Shown here: positions 26,293 to 34,196 of the stretch, piece by piece
How the letters are laid out: every line of letters starts with the position of its first letter
Numbering within the stretch: position 1 is the stretch's first letter
Assembly: GCA_017419405.1 (NCBI GenBank)
Contig: JAFOLH010000005.1
Span: forward strand, 434,001 to 498,000
Direction of reading: 5' to 3'
Length of the DNA stretch: 64,000 nucleotides
Source of the DNA: Renibacterium sp.
GTDB lineage: Bacteria > Actinomycetota > Actinomycetes > Actinomycetales > Micrococcaceae
The notes under the pieces: generated by a model
What the model was told of the DNA's origin: nothing
Databases searched by the model: none
Seen by the model: the letters and a program-made list of their open reading frames with translations, nothing else
Translations under genes and position numbers: made by a program

Positions 26293-27449
26293 CGGGCTCC
26301 TCGGGAGATCAGTTGAAGGGTCGAAGTCTGTTGCAGGATCCGATCGTTGTTGATCATGATCGATGGCGCGATGCTGTCCCGGTACAGCCGGGCCAAACTC
26401 ATCGGAGACTTGTTGGCGAAGCCGGGCATCCCGACGATCAGCATCGCGTCACCGACGATCGTGCGGACGAATTCCGCCGCCGCGACCTTGAGCGTGTTCA
26501 TCGAAATCGCCGATTGCAACGAGCTGAGGTTCTCCGGATCGGCCCAATTCCGTTGGTACTGCTGCACCGCCGAGCGGACCAGCGCGGTCATGGACTGCAA
26601 TTGGACTTCGAGCTCCGCGAGCCGCAACGCGGAAGGCGGAATCGAGCCGGGCGTGCGTTTGGCGGCCTTCTGGACCACGCTGCGGGCAGTTTTCCCGGCC
26701 TGGGTGGCCATGCCCAGCCAGGCGGATGCCCAGAGCACATGAGCGGCCGGTACCGCGGTTTCCGAAGAGATCGTTTCGTAGCCGTCGCTGAGCACGTACT
26801 CGGTGCTGCTTTCGGCCTCCAGCTCGAATCCCTCGGAGCAGGTGCCGCGCATGCCCAAGGCATCCCAGTCGTTCGTCTTGGTCAGGCGGACCTGCCCGAT
26901 CGGCAAATACACCATCACCTGGTCGTTCGGCACCGCGGCAGGGTTCCGGCGGGCCGTGACCAAGATGGCATCCGCGAACCTTCCGTAGGAGATCACCGGG
27001 CAGGACTTCGACAGCTTGATCGCATTCGCGTCGAGCCGTTCCACAGCGCAGGACGAGGTCCGGGTATCGCCTCCGACATTGCGTTCGGTGGTCGCGGATG
27101 CCAAAAGCAACTGTTCGCCCGCGCAACGGGACAACAGCTCCAGGTGGGTGGCGTTGCGTCCGTGGCGGAGCAAACACAGCAGCTGGCTGTAGTGCATCGC
27201 CAAAATCATGCCGCTGGCGGAACAGGCTTCGGCTACTCGGCCGACGATCCGGCACAGATCCGTGAAATCCAAGGCCATCCCGCCGGCGGCCAGCGGGACC
27301 GGTGCACCGAGCAACCCCGCAGCCTTGGCGGCGAGGATCGCTTCACTGGGGAACCTGGACTGTTCATCGACGTCGGAGGCATGTGCGCCGGCCGCTTCGG
27401 CGACCCGGTCGATCAGCTCGTCCAGCGTGGCGGTCCGGGTGCTATCCAT
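26289..27449 (-). CDS. Acyl-CoA dehydrogenase-family flavoprotein
   Basis: 386 residues, the usual family length. The N-terminal helical domain, the mid beta domain (ASATTERNVGGDTRTSSC, WDALGMRGTCSEGF) and the C-terminal four-helix domain are all visible. GMRGT plus the Ser/Thr-rich ATTE region fit FAD binding. The position of the usual catalytic Glu near the C-terminus (SLARLYRDS) is not obvious, so it may act on carrier-bound substrates or as a hydroxylase/oxidase relative. It overlaps the carrier protein gene by 8 bases and the ligase gene by 4. In the described ligase loci an acyl-CoA dehydrogenase homologue also sits between carrier and ligase, as I recall. Oxidation of an aminoacyl-S-carrier is inferred. 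Confidence 0.85.
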   Translation of the reverse strand: MDSTRTATLDELIDRVAEAAGAHASDVDEQSRFPSEAILAAKAAGLLGAPVPLAAGGMALDFTDLCRIVGRVAEACSASGMILAMHYSQLLCLLRHGRNATHLELLSRCAGEQLLLASATTERNVGGDTRTSSCAVERLDANAIKLSKSCPVISYGRFADAILVTARRNPAAVPNDQVMVYLPIGQVRLTKTNDWDALGMRGTCSEGFELEAESSTEYVLSDGYETISSETAVPAAHVLWASAWLGMATQAGKTARSVVQKAAKRTPGSIPPSALRLAELEVQLQSMTALVRSAVQQYQRNWADPENLSSLQSAISMNTLKVAAAEFVRTIVGDAMLIVGMPGFANKSPMSLARLYRDSIAPSIMINNDRILQQTSTLQLISRGAR

Positions 27450-27696
27450 GGTCTGCGTCCTGGATTCCGCGGCGAATCGATTCCACCGAGGCGAAGGTCG
27501 ACCGGTTGAGCAAATGCTCAGGGAACTCCAGGTCGAACTCTTCTTCCAGGGCGAGCATCACGTTCACGCTGGAAAGCGAGGTCATGCCTGCCGAGTAGAG
27601 ATCGGCGCTGGAATCCAAGTCGTCGATGCCGACTGCCAGGCGGGCGTGTTGGTCGAGCACCGAGCGAATTTTCTGGTCGACGGCGAGTTGTTCCAT
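27442..27696 (-). CDS. Acyl/aminoacyl carrier protein
   Basis: The ATG at 27696 gives 84 residues (MEQLAVDQKIRSVLDQHARL) with GAGG eight bases upstream; the long frame on this strand from 28635 is a shadow of the glycosyltransferase gene. The four-helix carrier fold is shown by DLYSAGMTSLSSVNVMLALE and EFPEHLLNRSTFASVESI. The phosphopantetheine site reads TSL rather than the usual DSL, with Ser retained. It is the likely acceptor for the amino acid:[carrier protein] ligase two genes downstream and overlaps the dehydrogenase gene. Confidence 0.88.
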   Translation of the reverse strand: MEQLAVDQKIRSVLDQHARLAVGIDDLDSSADLYSAGMTSLSSVNVMLALEEEFDLEFPEHLLNRSTFASVESIRRGIQDADHG

Positions 27697-27790
27697 GGGA
27701 GGTGCCTCATTTCGGGATGGTCTGATCGGAAGTGGGTGTACGGTGCCGTCCGACGGCGGAGGGCTGGTCCGGGAGGAAGGGCTCAGCGGA

Positions 27791-28927
27791 TCATGCTCCG
27801 GCTCGGGCGGCTGCCGTTTCCGGGCCGGGCTCGGCGGAGGCGGTGGCCGCCGCCGCGGGGTAGATCCGCAAGAGCGCGCTCCGTTGGCTCTGGCCGGTGT
27901 TCCGGGCCAGTGCCTTTCGACTGCGCTCCGCGATGTCGGATCGCAGCAGCGGATCACGCAATTGCGGCCAGAGTGCTGCAAGTTCCTCGGGACTGCTGAT
28001 CCGCAACGGCAGATCGGAGTCTTCGAAGGCCGGGATGTCGCGCAGCACTGTGGCGATCCGCAGGGCGTCCGCTTCCAGGACGGCCAGCGGAAAGCCCTCC
28101 CAGGCCGCCGAATGCAGGTAGACGTCGCTGCCGGCCAATTCGGCGAGCAATTGCGCCCGGGGCAGCCAGCCGGTGACCTGGATTCCGTTTTCCGCCAGCT
28201 CCTGAGCCAATTCCGGATCGCCGCCACCGAGCCAACGGGCTTGGACGTCGTACCCTTCCTGGCGCAGGGCTTCGACCGCGGCCAGGAAAAACCGGGGATC
28301 CTTCTGCGCGCCAAGCCTTCCGGAGCCGGCGAGCCGCAAGACCTCGGTGCGCACGGCGACTTTGCTGCCCGCGGAGCGGCCCGGTGGCACCGCGGCGAAA
28401 TTCGGCACATAACCGACGAGCGTGCGCCCGGGCCTGGCCTTCGACAACTCCGTTGCCAGCGCGGCTTCCCGGGGCGAGCATGCGGCCACGGCGCCCGTGT
28501 TGCGGGCGAGCAGCCGTTCCACGGTGCGGTAGGCCCAGCGCGCGGTCGCGGAAAGGTCCAGACGTTCGAAGGCATAGCAGTGCGGGGTGTATACCTGGCG
28601 CAGCTCGGCCGAGTCGCGGACCGCCAACCGGGCATACAGCCCGGCGAACGAGGAATGCGAGTGCAATGCCACCGGTTTCAGGGACCGGACCGTGCTCCGG
28701 ACCGCCAGGACCCGGCGAAATTGCCCGGACGGCAGCTCGGCCGCCGTGGCGAATCCCTGCTGCCAGCCGGCCGGCAGCGCCGTGGTTTCGGCGCGCTCGA
28801 CATAGCGCAGGTGGTGCTGGTATTCAGGCGTGTTCGCGACGTAGTCGAAAAGCGCCGTGGACACCCCGGCGCCCATCGACTCGGTGATGTGCAGGATCGC
28901 CGGCCGGTCGGTGGAGTTACTGGGCAC
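27791..28927 (-). CDS. GT4-like glycosyltransferase
   Basis: 378 residues beginning MPSNSTDRPAILHITESMGA. The N-terminal GAGVSTALFDYV loop, LHSHSSFAGLYARL and the donor domain (LAGSGRLGAQKDPRFFL, LHSAAWEGFPLAVLEADAL) fit a GT-B enzyme of the GT4 group. It overlaps the sugar-phosphate transferase stop by 11 bases, so it is the second gene of this minus-strand operon and probably adds the second sugar to the lipid-linked unit. A 94-base gap separates it from the carrier protein gene, the widest gap in the operon; no clear terminator is seen there. Confidence 0.9.
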   Translation of the reverse strand: MPSNSTDRPAILHITESMGAGVSTALFDYVANTPEYQHHLRYVERAETTALPAGWQQGFATAAELPSGQFRRVLAVRSTVRSLKPVALHSHSSFAGLYARLAVRDSAELRQVYTPHCYAFERLDLSATARWAYRTVERLLARNTGAVAACSPREAALATELSKARPGRTLVGYVPNFAAVPPGRSAGSKVAVRTEVLRLAGSGRLGAQKDPRFFLAAVEALRQEGYDVQARWLGGGDPELAQELAENGIQVTGWLPRAQLLAELAGSDVYLHSAAWEGFPLAVLEADALRIATVLRDIPAFEDSDLPLRISSPEELAALWPQLRDPLLRSDIAERSRKALARNTGQSQRSALLRIYPAAAATASAEPGPETAAARAGA

Positions 28928-30437
28928 CGTCCCCCCTGACCACGGCAGAAGCGGTTTTCGCCAGGATGCTCAGATCCTGCGTCAGGCTCCAGTTGTGCGT
29001 GTAATACAGGTCCAGGGCAATCGATTCGTCCCAGCCCAGCCGGGAACGCCCATTGACCTGCCACATGCCGGTCATCCCGGGCAGGACGCCCAGCCGCCGT
29101 TTGGCAGTCTGGTCGTAAAGCGCGACTTCGGCCGGCCGCTGCGGCCGGGGCCCCACCAGGCTCATGGATCCGCCGAAGACGTTGAACAGTTGCGGCAGCT
29201 CATCCAGCGAGTACCGCCGCATCAGAATGCCGATCCGGGTGACCCTGGGATCGTCGTCGACCTTGAACAGCGGTTCGCCGGAGCGGCCCTGCTGGCGCAG
29301 CAGCGACTGCGGCTGGGCATCCGCATCCGGGACCATGGAACGAAATTTCAAGATCTTGAACGGGCGGCCGTCGATGCCGATTCTTTCCTGCCGGTAGAAG
29401 ACCGGCCCACGGCTGGTCTTCTTGATGCCCAGGCCGAGGACCGCGAACAACGGCAGCAGGACGACGATCAGGAGTCCGGAACCGATGATGTCCAAAGCCC
29501 GTTTCGCCACCCGGGTCGGCAGATACGGATAGGGGGCGTCCAGTTCCACCATGGTTTTGTCGCCCTGCGAATGCGTCCGGATGCGGGCCGGACTGACCGA
29601 GGCGCCCCAGCGCACCAGACGGATCGAAACGTGCTGTTTGCGCAAGTCCCAACTCAGCCGGTCGATCAACTCCTGGTCGATGGCGAGGTCGGCCGGCAGC
29701 TCGACGACGTCGGCCCGGCTGAACCTGGCCCGTTGGGAAACCAGGCGGACCAATTCCTCGGGATTCTGCTGCAACTCATCGGTGAGCACCAGCGCCTGGT
29801 TCTGCAGCCGGCCGGCGGACTTGTCGATCTGGTAACGGTGCGCCGGCAGCACGGAGATCACCCGACGGTGGTGGAAGCGGCGGATGACCGCGCGGCCGAG
29901 GACGTCGGCAACGGTCAGCACGATCGCCAGGAGCACCGGTTGCCGGAGGCCGACAACGCTGCCGAAAAACACTTCGATCAAGGCGAAACAAGCGACTACC
30001 GCGCAGCCGGCCCAGACCGAAAGCATCGGGAACGGCTTGACCAACCGCTCGGTGGCGAATCCTTTGATCCCGGCCAGGGCGCCGAGCCATACGATTCCGG
30101 CGATGATCGTCGGCCAAGGACCGAGTGCGCTTCCGGAGACCGGCCAGATCAGACAGGCCGCTGCGGTGGCACCCAGCACCAGGGCGACATCGAAGATCAC
30201 CAGTGATTCGATGAACGGGAGCCTGCGTTGGCGTTGCCGGGTGGTGCTGTAGGCAGGCCTCGGCTCGGCCTTGGGCTGAGCCACGTTGACCGTGGCAGGC
30301 GCCGGATTGCTGTTGTGTCGAGCCCGGTGGACGATCCGTCGTTGGTCCAGCCGCTGGTCTACTTGTGTCATGGCGTGTCTCGCCACACATTTATGCAATT
30401 TCGCATCGTTCCCCAATTTCCCCAATGTTTTCCTCAT
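28917..30437 (-). CDS. Polyprenyl-phosphate sugar-1-phosphate transferase (WbaP/EpsE type)
   Basis: 506 residues. About four membrane helices lie between residues 75 and 185, then a soluble linker, then the bacterial sugar transferase domain at 310-505, with KRALDIIGSGLLIVVLLPL, FYRQERIGIDGRPFKILKF, SLDELPQLFNVF, GPRPQRPAE and GMTGMWQVNGRS. It starts EPS repeat-unit synthesis by moving hexose-1-phosphate (probably glucose or galactose) from UDP-sugar to undecaprenyl phosphate. The start is uncertain: ATG 30437 or ATG 30371 (MTQVDQRLDQ). A GGGGAA repeat lies between them, which favours 30371 if that repeat is regulatory. Confidence 0.92.
   Translation of the reverse strand: MRKTLGKLGNDAKLHKCVARHAMTQVDQRLDQRRIVHRARHNSNPAPATVNVAQPKAEPRPAYSTTRQRQRRLPFIESLVIFDVALVLGATAAACLIWPVSGSALGPWPTIIAGIVWLGALAGIKGFATERLVKPFPMLSVWAGCAVVACFALIEVFFGSVVGLRQPVLLAIVLTVADVLGRAVIRRFHHRRVISVLPAHRYQIDKSAGRLQNQALVLTDELQQNPEELVRLVSQRARFSRADVVELPADLAIDQELIDRLSWDLRKQHVSIRLVRWGASVSPARIRTHSQGDKTMVELDAPYPYLPTRVAKRALDIIGSGLLIVVLLPLFAVLGLGIKKTSRGPVFYRQERIGIDGRPFKILKFRSMVPDADAQPQSLLRQQGRSGEPLFKVDDDPRVTRIGILMRRYSLDELPQLFNVFGGSMSLVGPRPQRPAEVALYDQTAKRRLGVLPGMTGMWQVNGRSRLGWDESIALDLYYTHNWSLTQDLSILAKTASAVVRGDGAQ
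30408..30426 (-). promoter_or_regulatory. TTGGGGAA repeat motif near the sugar-transferase start
   Basis: On the minus strand the sequence reads ATTGGGGAAATTGGGGAAC. Nearly the same doubled motif stands just before the sigma-factor gene at 31465-31487. GGGGAAC also resembles the -35 element of ECF-sigma promoters. If the sugar transferase starts at 30371 this would lie in its promoter. Confidence 0.4.
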
Positions 30438-30581
30438 GCCGGCCGAGGGGCGATGCGGGCCCTCGGCTAGCAGAGATTCGTACTTTTCGAACCGCCTTCA
30501 TCAATCACAGTGCAGCTCGAATCCGGATCGTGACGGGATACCGGAAAAATTTCACTCGCGGGGTATTCGGAACGGTCTGAG

Positions 30582-31331
30582 TCAGCGATTCATGCTCTCC
30601 ATGATGCGGCTGATGTCCAGCTCATGGTGCGGCAGCGATTGGAACCGGAACTTGGGCACGAAGTCTTGGAACTCGCTGGCCGCGTTGATCCGGGCATGGC
30701 AATTCATCATGGCGGCGAAGACGTTGGGCGAGTCGGGGGCCAGGATGTAGATCAGCCCGCCGCGACGCATCAGCGTCGTTTGGGTTCCACTGAAAGCCGT
30801 GGTGAAGATCAGACCGAGGAGCGCCACCTGGGTCCAGCGCAGCGGCTCGACCTCGGCATTCAGCGGTGAAATCGAGGCGGTGGCGATGATCATCGACGAG
30901 TCGCTCGGCCGGCCTTCCAGATCGTGCAGTGAGCGCCAGAAATGCGCTTTGGTGCTGAATCCGGTCAGTGGGTCGGTGCAGGAAATCGGATCCGGCAGAT
31001 CGGCGGCATCCGCCCAGCCTTCAGTGAAGAATTGGATCGCCTGGATGTTGGTCAACCGCCGGCCGGCCCTGAAGTAACAACGGAAGTCGGCGAGGGATTC
31101 GGCGATGCCGATGCCCTGCCGGTAGCGGGCAGCACCCAGGAGCCGAGCTGCGGACTCGAAGCCGGGGCTTCGGCGTGGCAGCTTGGCGAGGTCGTCGACT
31201 TCCGGGATCCACCAATCGTTGGGAATCCGCCAAGAGCCGCGCAAACTGAGCTTTTTCCATCGCTGGACCAGCCCGGGGGAGGGGGAATTGCTGGAGGCCA
31301 TGTTTAGGAGTGCAGCCAACCGGCAATTCAT
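30582..31331 (-). CDS. Degenerate GGDEF-domain protein
   Basis: 249 residues from ATG 31331; ATG 31301 (MASSNSPSP) is an equally possible start, and neither has a clear ribosome site. No membrane segment precedes the domain. The C-terminal half begins DPLTGFSTKAHFW, the classic opening of a GGDEF domain, and later has RRGGLIYILAP at the active-site turn, where GGDEF should stand. The signature and metal ligands are therefore lost, so cyclic-di-GMP synthesis is unlikely. It may bind a nucleotide or act as a scaffold for EPS control. It is divergent from the sigma-factor gene and downstream of nothing else on its strand within 3 kb. Confidence 0.65.
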   Translation of the reverse strand: MNCRLAALLNMASSNSPSPGLVQRWKKLSLRGSWRIPNDWWIPEVDDLAKLPRRSPGFESAARLLGAARYRQGIGIAESLADFRCYFRAGRRLTNIQAIQFFTEGWADAADLPDPISCTDPLTGFSTKAHFWRSLHDLEGRPSDSSMIIATASISPLNAEVEPLRWTQVALLGLIFTTAFSGTQTTLMRRGGLIYILAPDSPNVFAAMMNCHARINAASEFQDFVPKFRFQSLPHHELDISRIMESMNR

Positions 31332-31464
31332 GATGGCGATTATCGGGTCGGGTTTTCATCTATCGGCAAGGCCCGACCGCCGGGCGGGAATGTATTTACC
31401 TTTGTTTGCCTGTATTTGCTTGAAACGCCTTCTGCCGGTCACACTGGATTCACTCCTTTAAGTA

Positions 31465-31487
31465 GGGGAATTGGGGAATTGGGGAAC
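31465..31487 (+). repeat. Three tandem GGGGAATT-type octamers before the sigma gene
   Basis: GGGGAATT occurs twice and is followed by GGGGAAC, ending four bases before the ATG at 31492. The last copy can act as ribosome site. The exact 8-base period could slip and change spacing, and the motif is shared with the sugar-transferase start region. Confidence 0.8.
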
Positions 31488-31491
31488 AAAC

Positions 31492-33396
31492 ATGAACAGT
31501 GACAAGGAAAGATTGGACGGTACCGCCGAGCGCAGCGATGAAGATCTGATCAGCCTTGTCCGATCAGGTGACGTCGACGCGTACGGGGTGCTCTACCAAC
31601 GCCATCATTCAGTCGCGCTTGCCGTGGCGCGCAAGAATTCGGACAACCGCTCGGACGCCGAGGACGCGGTGTCCGAAGCGTTTTCGTCGGTTCTGCAGGC
31701 TCTGCAGGGAGGCAAGGGGCCGGTCAGCTTTTTCCGGGCGTACCTGCTTTCCGCGGTCACCAGGATCGCGCATCGACGAAATGTAGCGGCCGGCAAGGTC
31801 ACTGCGACCGATGACGCGGCGGTGCTGGACCGTGAATCGGCCGACCCGGATTCGGTGCTCGCCGAGTTCGAAACCGATGCGGTCGCCCGCGCCTACAAGA
31901 CGCTGCCGGAACGTTGGCAGGCGGTGCTCTGGTACTCCGACATCGAAGGTCTGAAACCGGCCGCCGTGGCACCACTGCTCGGCTTGTCGGCCAACGGCGT
32001 CTCCGCCTTGGCGATCCGGGCCCGGGAAGGGCTGCGCAAGGCCTATCTGCAGAACCACATCAGCACTGCCGAGGACGACCAGTGCGCCGAGTACTCTTCG
32101 AAACTGGGTTCGTTCGCGACGAATACCCTGCGTCGTTCGCAACGGACCGAGGTCCAGGAGCACCTGGACGGCTGCCTGCGCTGTACCGCGGCCTTCCTGC
32201 ACCTCAAAGACGTCGGCTCGGCGATGCGCGCCGCAGTGGTGCCGGCATTGCTGGGCATCGGATTCGCTGCTTGGTCCCAACTCGGCACGGCTGCCGGGCT
32301 CGGCAAGGGCGCAGTGCTGTTCGCCGGGGTGCGTTCCCAGGCGGTCCGCGCCGCGGAACAGGTCAAGACGATGGGTTCGGGGGCGATCGCGGCTTCGGTC
32401 AGCGTGGTGGCCGGCGTCTCGGTCGCGACGGTGATGTTGGTCGGCCAAGGAATCGGGCTGTGGGGATCCGGCCCGGAGGGCGGGCCGGCAGTCGGCTCGC
32501 AGTCGCAGCCTGGCCGCTCCGGGCCCGGTCTGCCAGGAGCGCCTGGCAATCAGCTCGGCGAAGCTCTGCCGGAGCCGGGTTTGGTCTCCGCATTGTCGAC
32601 CTCCGAGACCGAACCGGCGCCGCAGGATTCGGCGCCCGGGCCGGTGCCGGGCGGCAGCGCCGAGGCGACGTCGACGCGGTTGCCGACCGCATTCGTGCCG
32701 CCGGCCGTGGTGCCGCCCAGCCTCCCGGAGACGCCGCCGGTGTCACCCGAAGTCACCACGCCGGTCACGCCCACCGTGGACCCGCCAGGGGTGGTTTCCG
32801 CTGAGCTGACCGCGACCGGTTTGGGCAGCCGGAAGAACGTCCAGGTCGCATTCCGGGTCACCGGCAGTTTGCCGCTGACCTCGGCCAAGGTGGTGTTCCG
32901 CCTCGATCCGAAGCTGGCCCAGCACTTCGGCGGCTGGAATCAACAGCCGCAAGGTTGGCAATGCACTGCGGATGACAGCTTTACCGCGAGTTGCGTGGCC
33001 GCCTCTGCGAACCGGACGGATCTGGTTTTCAGCGGAGTCGTCGTCATGCATCCGTTGTCCGGCAAAGCGGTGCTCTCGTATGAGTTCAGTGCCACCAACG
33101 CGGTGCCGTTCAGTGGGCAGAAGAGCTTGAGCTTGTTGGCGGGCGGCCCGCTGCCGGCCGAACCGATTGATCCCTCGAACGATCCCGGACATCCGGTGGC
33201 ACCCATTGGATCTGGTGGATCGGGTGCTCCGGCCGAACCAGCGGAGCCGGCTGAACCGACAGAACCTACGGGGCCGGCTGAACCAGCGGGGCCGGCCGGA
33301 CCAGCAGAACCTACGGGACCGGCTGCGCCCGCGGAGCCGGTAGCACCGGCACCGGATGGCGGCGGCGGTACCGCTGCCTCGGCTGAGGGAAGCTGA
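31492..33396 (+). CDS. ECF-type sigma factor fused to zinc-finger, membrane and extracellular domains
   Basis: 634 residues from ATG 31492 (MNSDKERLDGTAERSDEDL); an upstream in-frame TTG is inside the repeat and less likely. Sigma region 2 is at about 25-95 (DAYGVLYQRHHSVALAVAR, DAEDAVSEAFSSV) and region 4 at about 135-190 (LPERWQAVLWYSDIEGLKP). HLDGCLRC at about residue 225 is an anti-sigma zinc-binding-type motif. Hydrophobic segments follow (about 245-262 and 305-330), then a Pro-rich stretch, a beta-rich domain (about 430-560) and a Pro/Ala/Glu repeat tail. The layout suggests that one protein combines sigma factor, its restraint and an outside sensor. It sits at the edge of the EPS region, which is its probable target. 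Confidence 0.88.
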   Translation: MNSDKERLDGTAERSDEDLISLVRSGDVDAYGVLYQRHHSVALAVARKNSDNRSDAEDAVSEAFSSVLQALQGGKGPVSFFRAYLLSAVTRIAHRRNVAAGKVTATDDAAVLDRESADPDSVLAEFETDAVARAYKTLPERWQAVLWYSDIEGLKPAAVAPLLGLSANGVSALAIRAREGLRKAYLQNHISTAEDDQCAEYSSKLGSFATNTLRRSQRTEVQEHLDGCLRCTAAFLHLKDVGSAMRAAVVPALLGIGFAAWSQLGTAAGLGKGAVLFAGVRSQAVRAAEQVKTMGSGAIAASVSVVAGVSVATVMLVGQGIGLWGSGPEGGPAVGSQSQPGRSGPGLPGAPGNQLGEALPEPGLVSALSTSETEPAPQDSAPGPVPGGSAEATSTRLPTAFVPPAVVPPSLPETPPVSPEVTTPVTPTVDPPGVVSAELTATGLGSRKNVQVAFRVTGSLPLTSAKVVFRLDPKLAQHFGGWNQQPQGWQCTADDSFTASCVAASANRTDLVFSGVVVMHPLSGKAVLSYEFSATNAVPFSGQKSLSLLAGGPLPAEPIDPSNDPGHPVAPIGSGGSGAPAEPAEPAEPTEPTGPAEPAGPAGPAEPTGPAAPAEPVAPAPDGGGGTAASAEGS

Positions 33397-33412
33397 TACT
33401 TCCGGGGCTGAA

Positions 33413-34072
33413 TCAGGCGGCGCCGCTGATGGTCCGGGGGCTGCCGAGCTGGACGGGGCGGCCGGTCGCATCGAAGTGTGCACCGGCGCCGGCCTGGATG
33501 AACTGCACTGTTGCGGAAATTCGCGCTTGCCGATCGGCGTCATCGGCGTCCGTGCTCCGCGAAGCGCTCGCAGTCAGCGAGCCGTGGATCAAGTGGGCCA
33601 AGTCCGCCACGTCGGTGCGCGGCAGGTAGTCCTGCTCGATGGCGGCGGCCAGAATATCCTGGAGCAGCTTGCTCAGTTCGCCCACGTGGACGGAGAGCTT
33701 CGCGAACGAGTCCGCGGAAAGCACCGAACGCATTGCCGGGCCGGGCGGAAGATGCCGCTTTGACAGGTCCTCGATCTGGGCCCTGACGTAGCAGGCCAGT
33801 TGGTCGACTGGATTCTGCAGGCCGGCCAACTCGTGTTTCAGGTCGGACAGGAACCGGCCGGTCTCGTCCAGCGCGTAGGCGACCAGGAGCTGCTCCAGAT
33901 CGGCGAAATAGTTGTATACGGCGGTCCGCCCGACGCCGGCTCGCCGGGCGACGTCGGTCATGGTCAGCCCGGGCAGCCCGTGCGTGAAGAGCAGCTCTCC
34001 GAAAGCATCGAGGACTTTGCGTTGCGTCAACTCACGTTGTTCCGCATTGCTGGAGGCAACTATACGAGGCAT
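33413..34072 (-). CDS. TetR family regulator
   Basis: 219 residues. The helix-turn-helix is at about 35-60 (LTMTDVARRAGVGRTAVYNYF), preceded by RKVLDAFGELLFTHG. The ligand domain has no recognised specificity. It is downstream, in the same orientation, of the Gfo/Idh/MocA operon with a 124-base gap, so it may be read from its own promoter. Its 3' end converges on the sigma-factor gene 16 bases away. Target and effector unknown. Confidence 0.88.
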   Translation of the reverse strand: MPRIVASSNAEQRELTQRKVLDAFGELLFTHGLPGLTMTDVARRAGVGRTAVYNYFADLEQLLVAYALDETGRFLSDLKHELAGLQNPVDQLACYVRAQIEDLSKRHLPPGPAMRSVLSADSFAKLSVHVGELSKLLQDILAAAIEQDYLPRTDVADLAHLIHGSLTASASRSTDADDADRQARISATVQFIQAGAGAHFDATGRPVQLGSPRTISGAA

Positions 34073-34196
34073 GTAGACATATTAGCCGATTTTGTCACCA
34101 AACAAAGCATGCCTCCTGGTTTCGGCTCAGGCCAGCGGAAACGGCGGCAGCAGCGCCGGGCTGCCCAGTCGGCGCGCACTCGCTGCAGCCGCCGGT

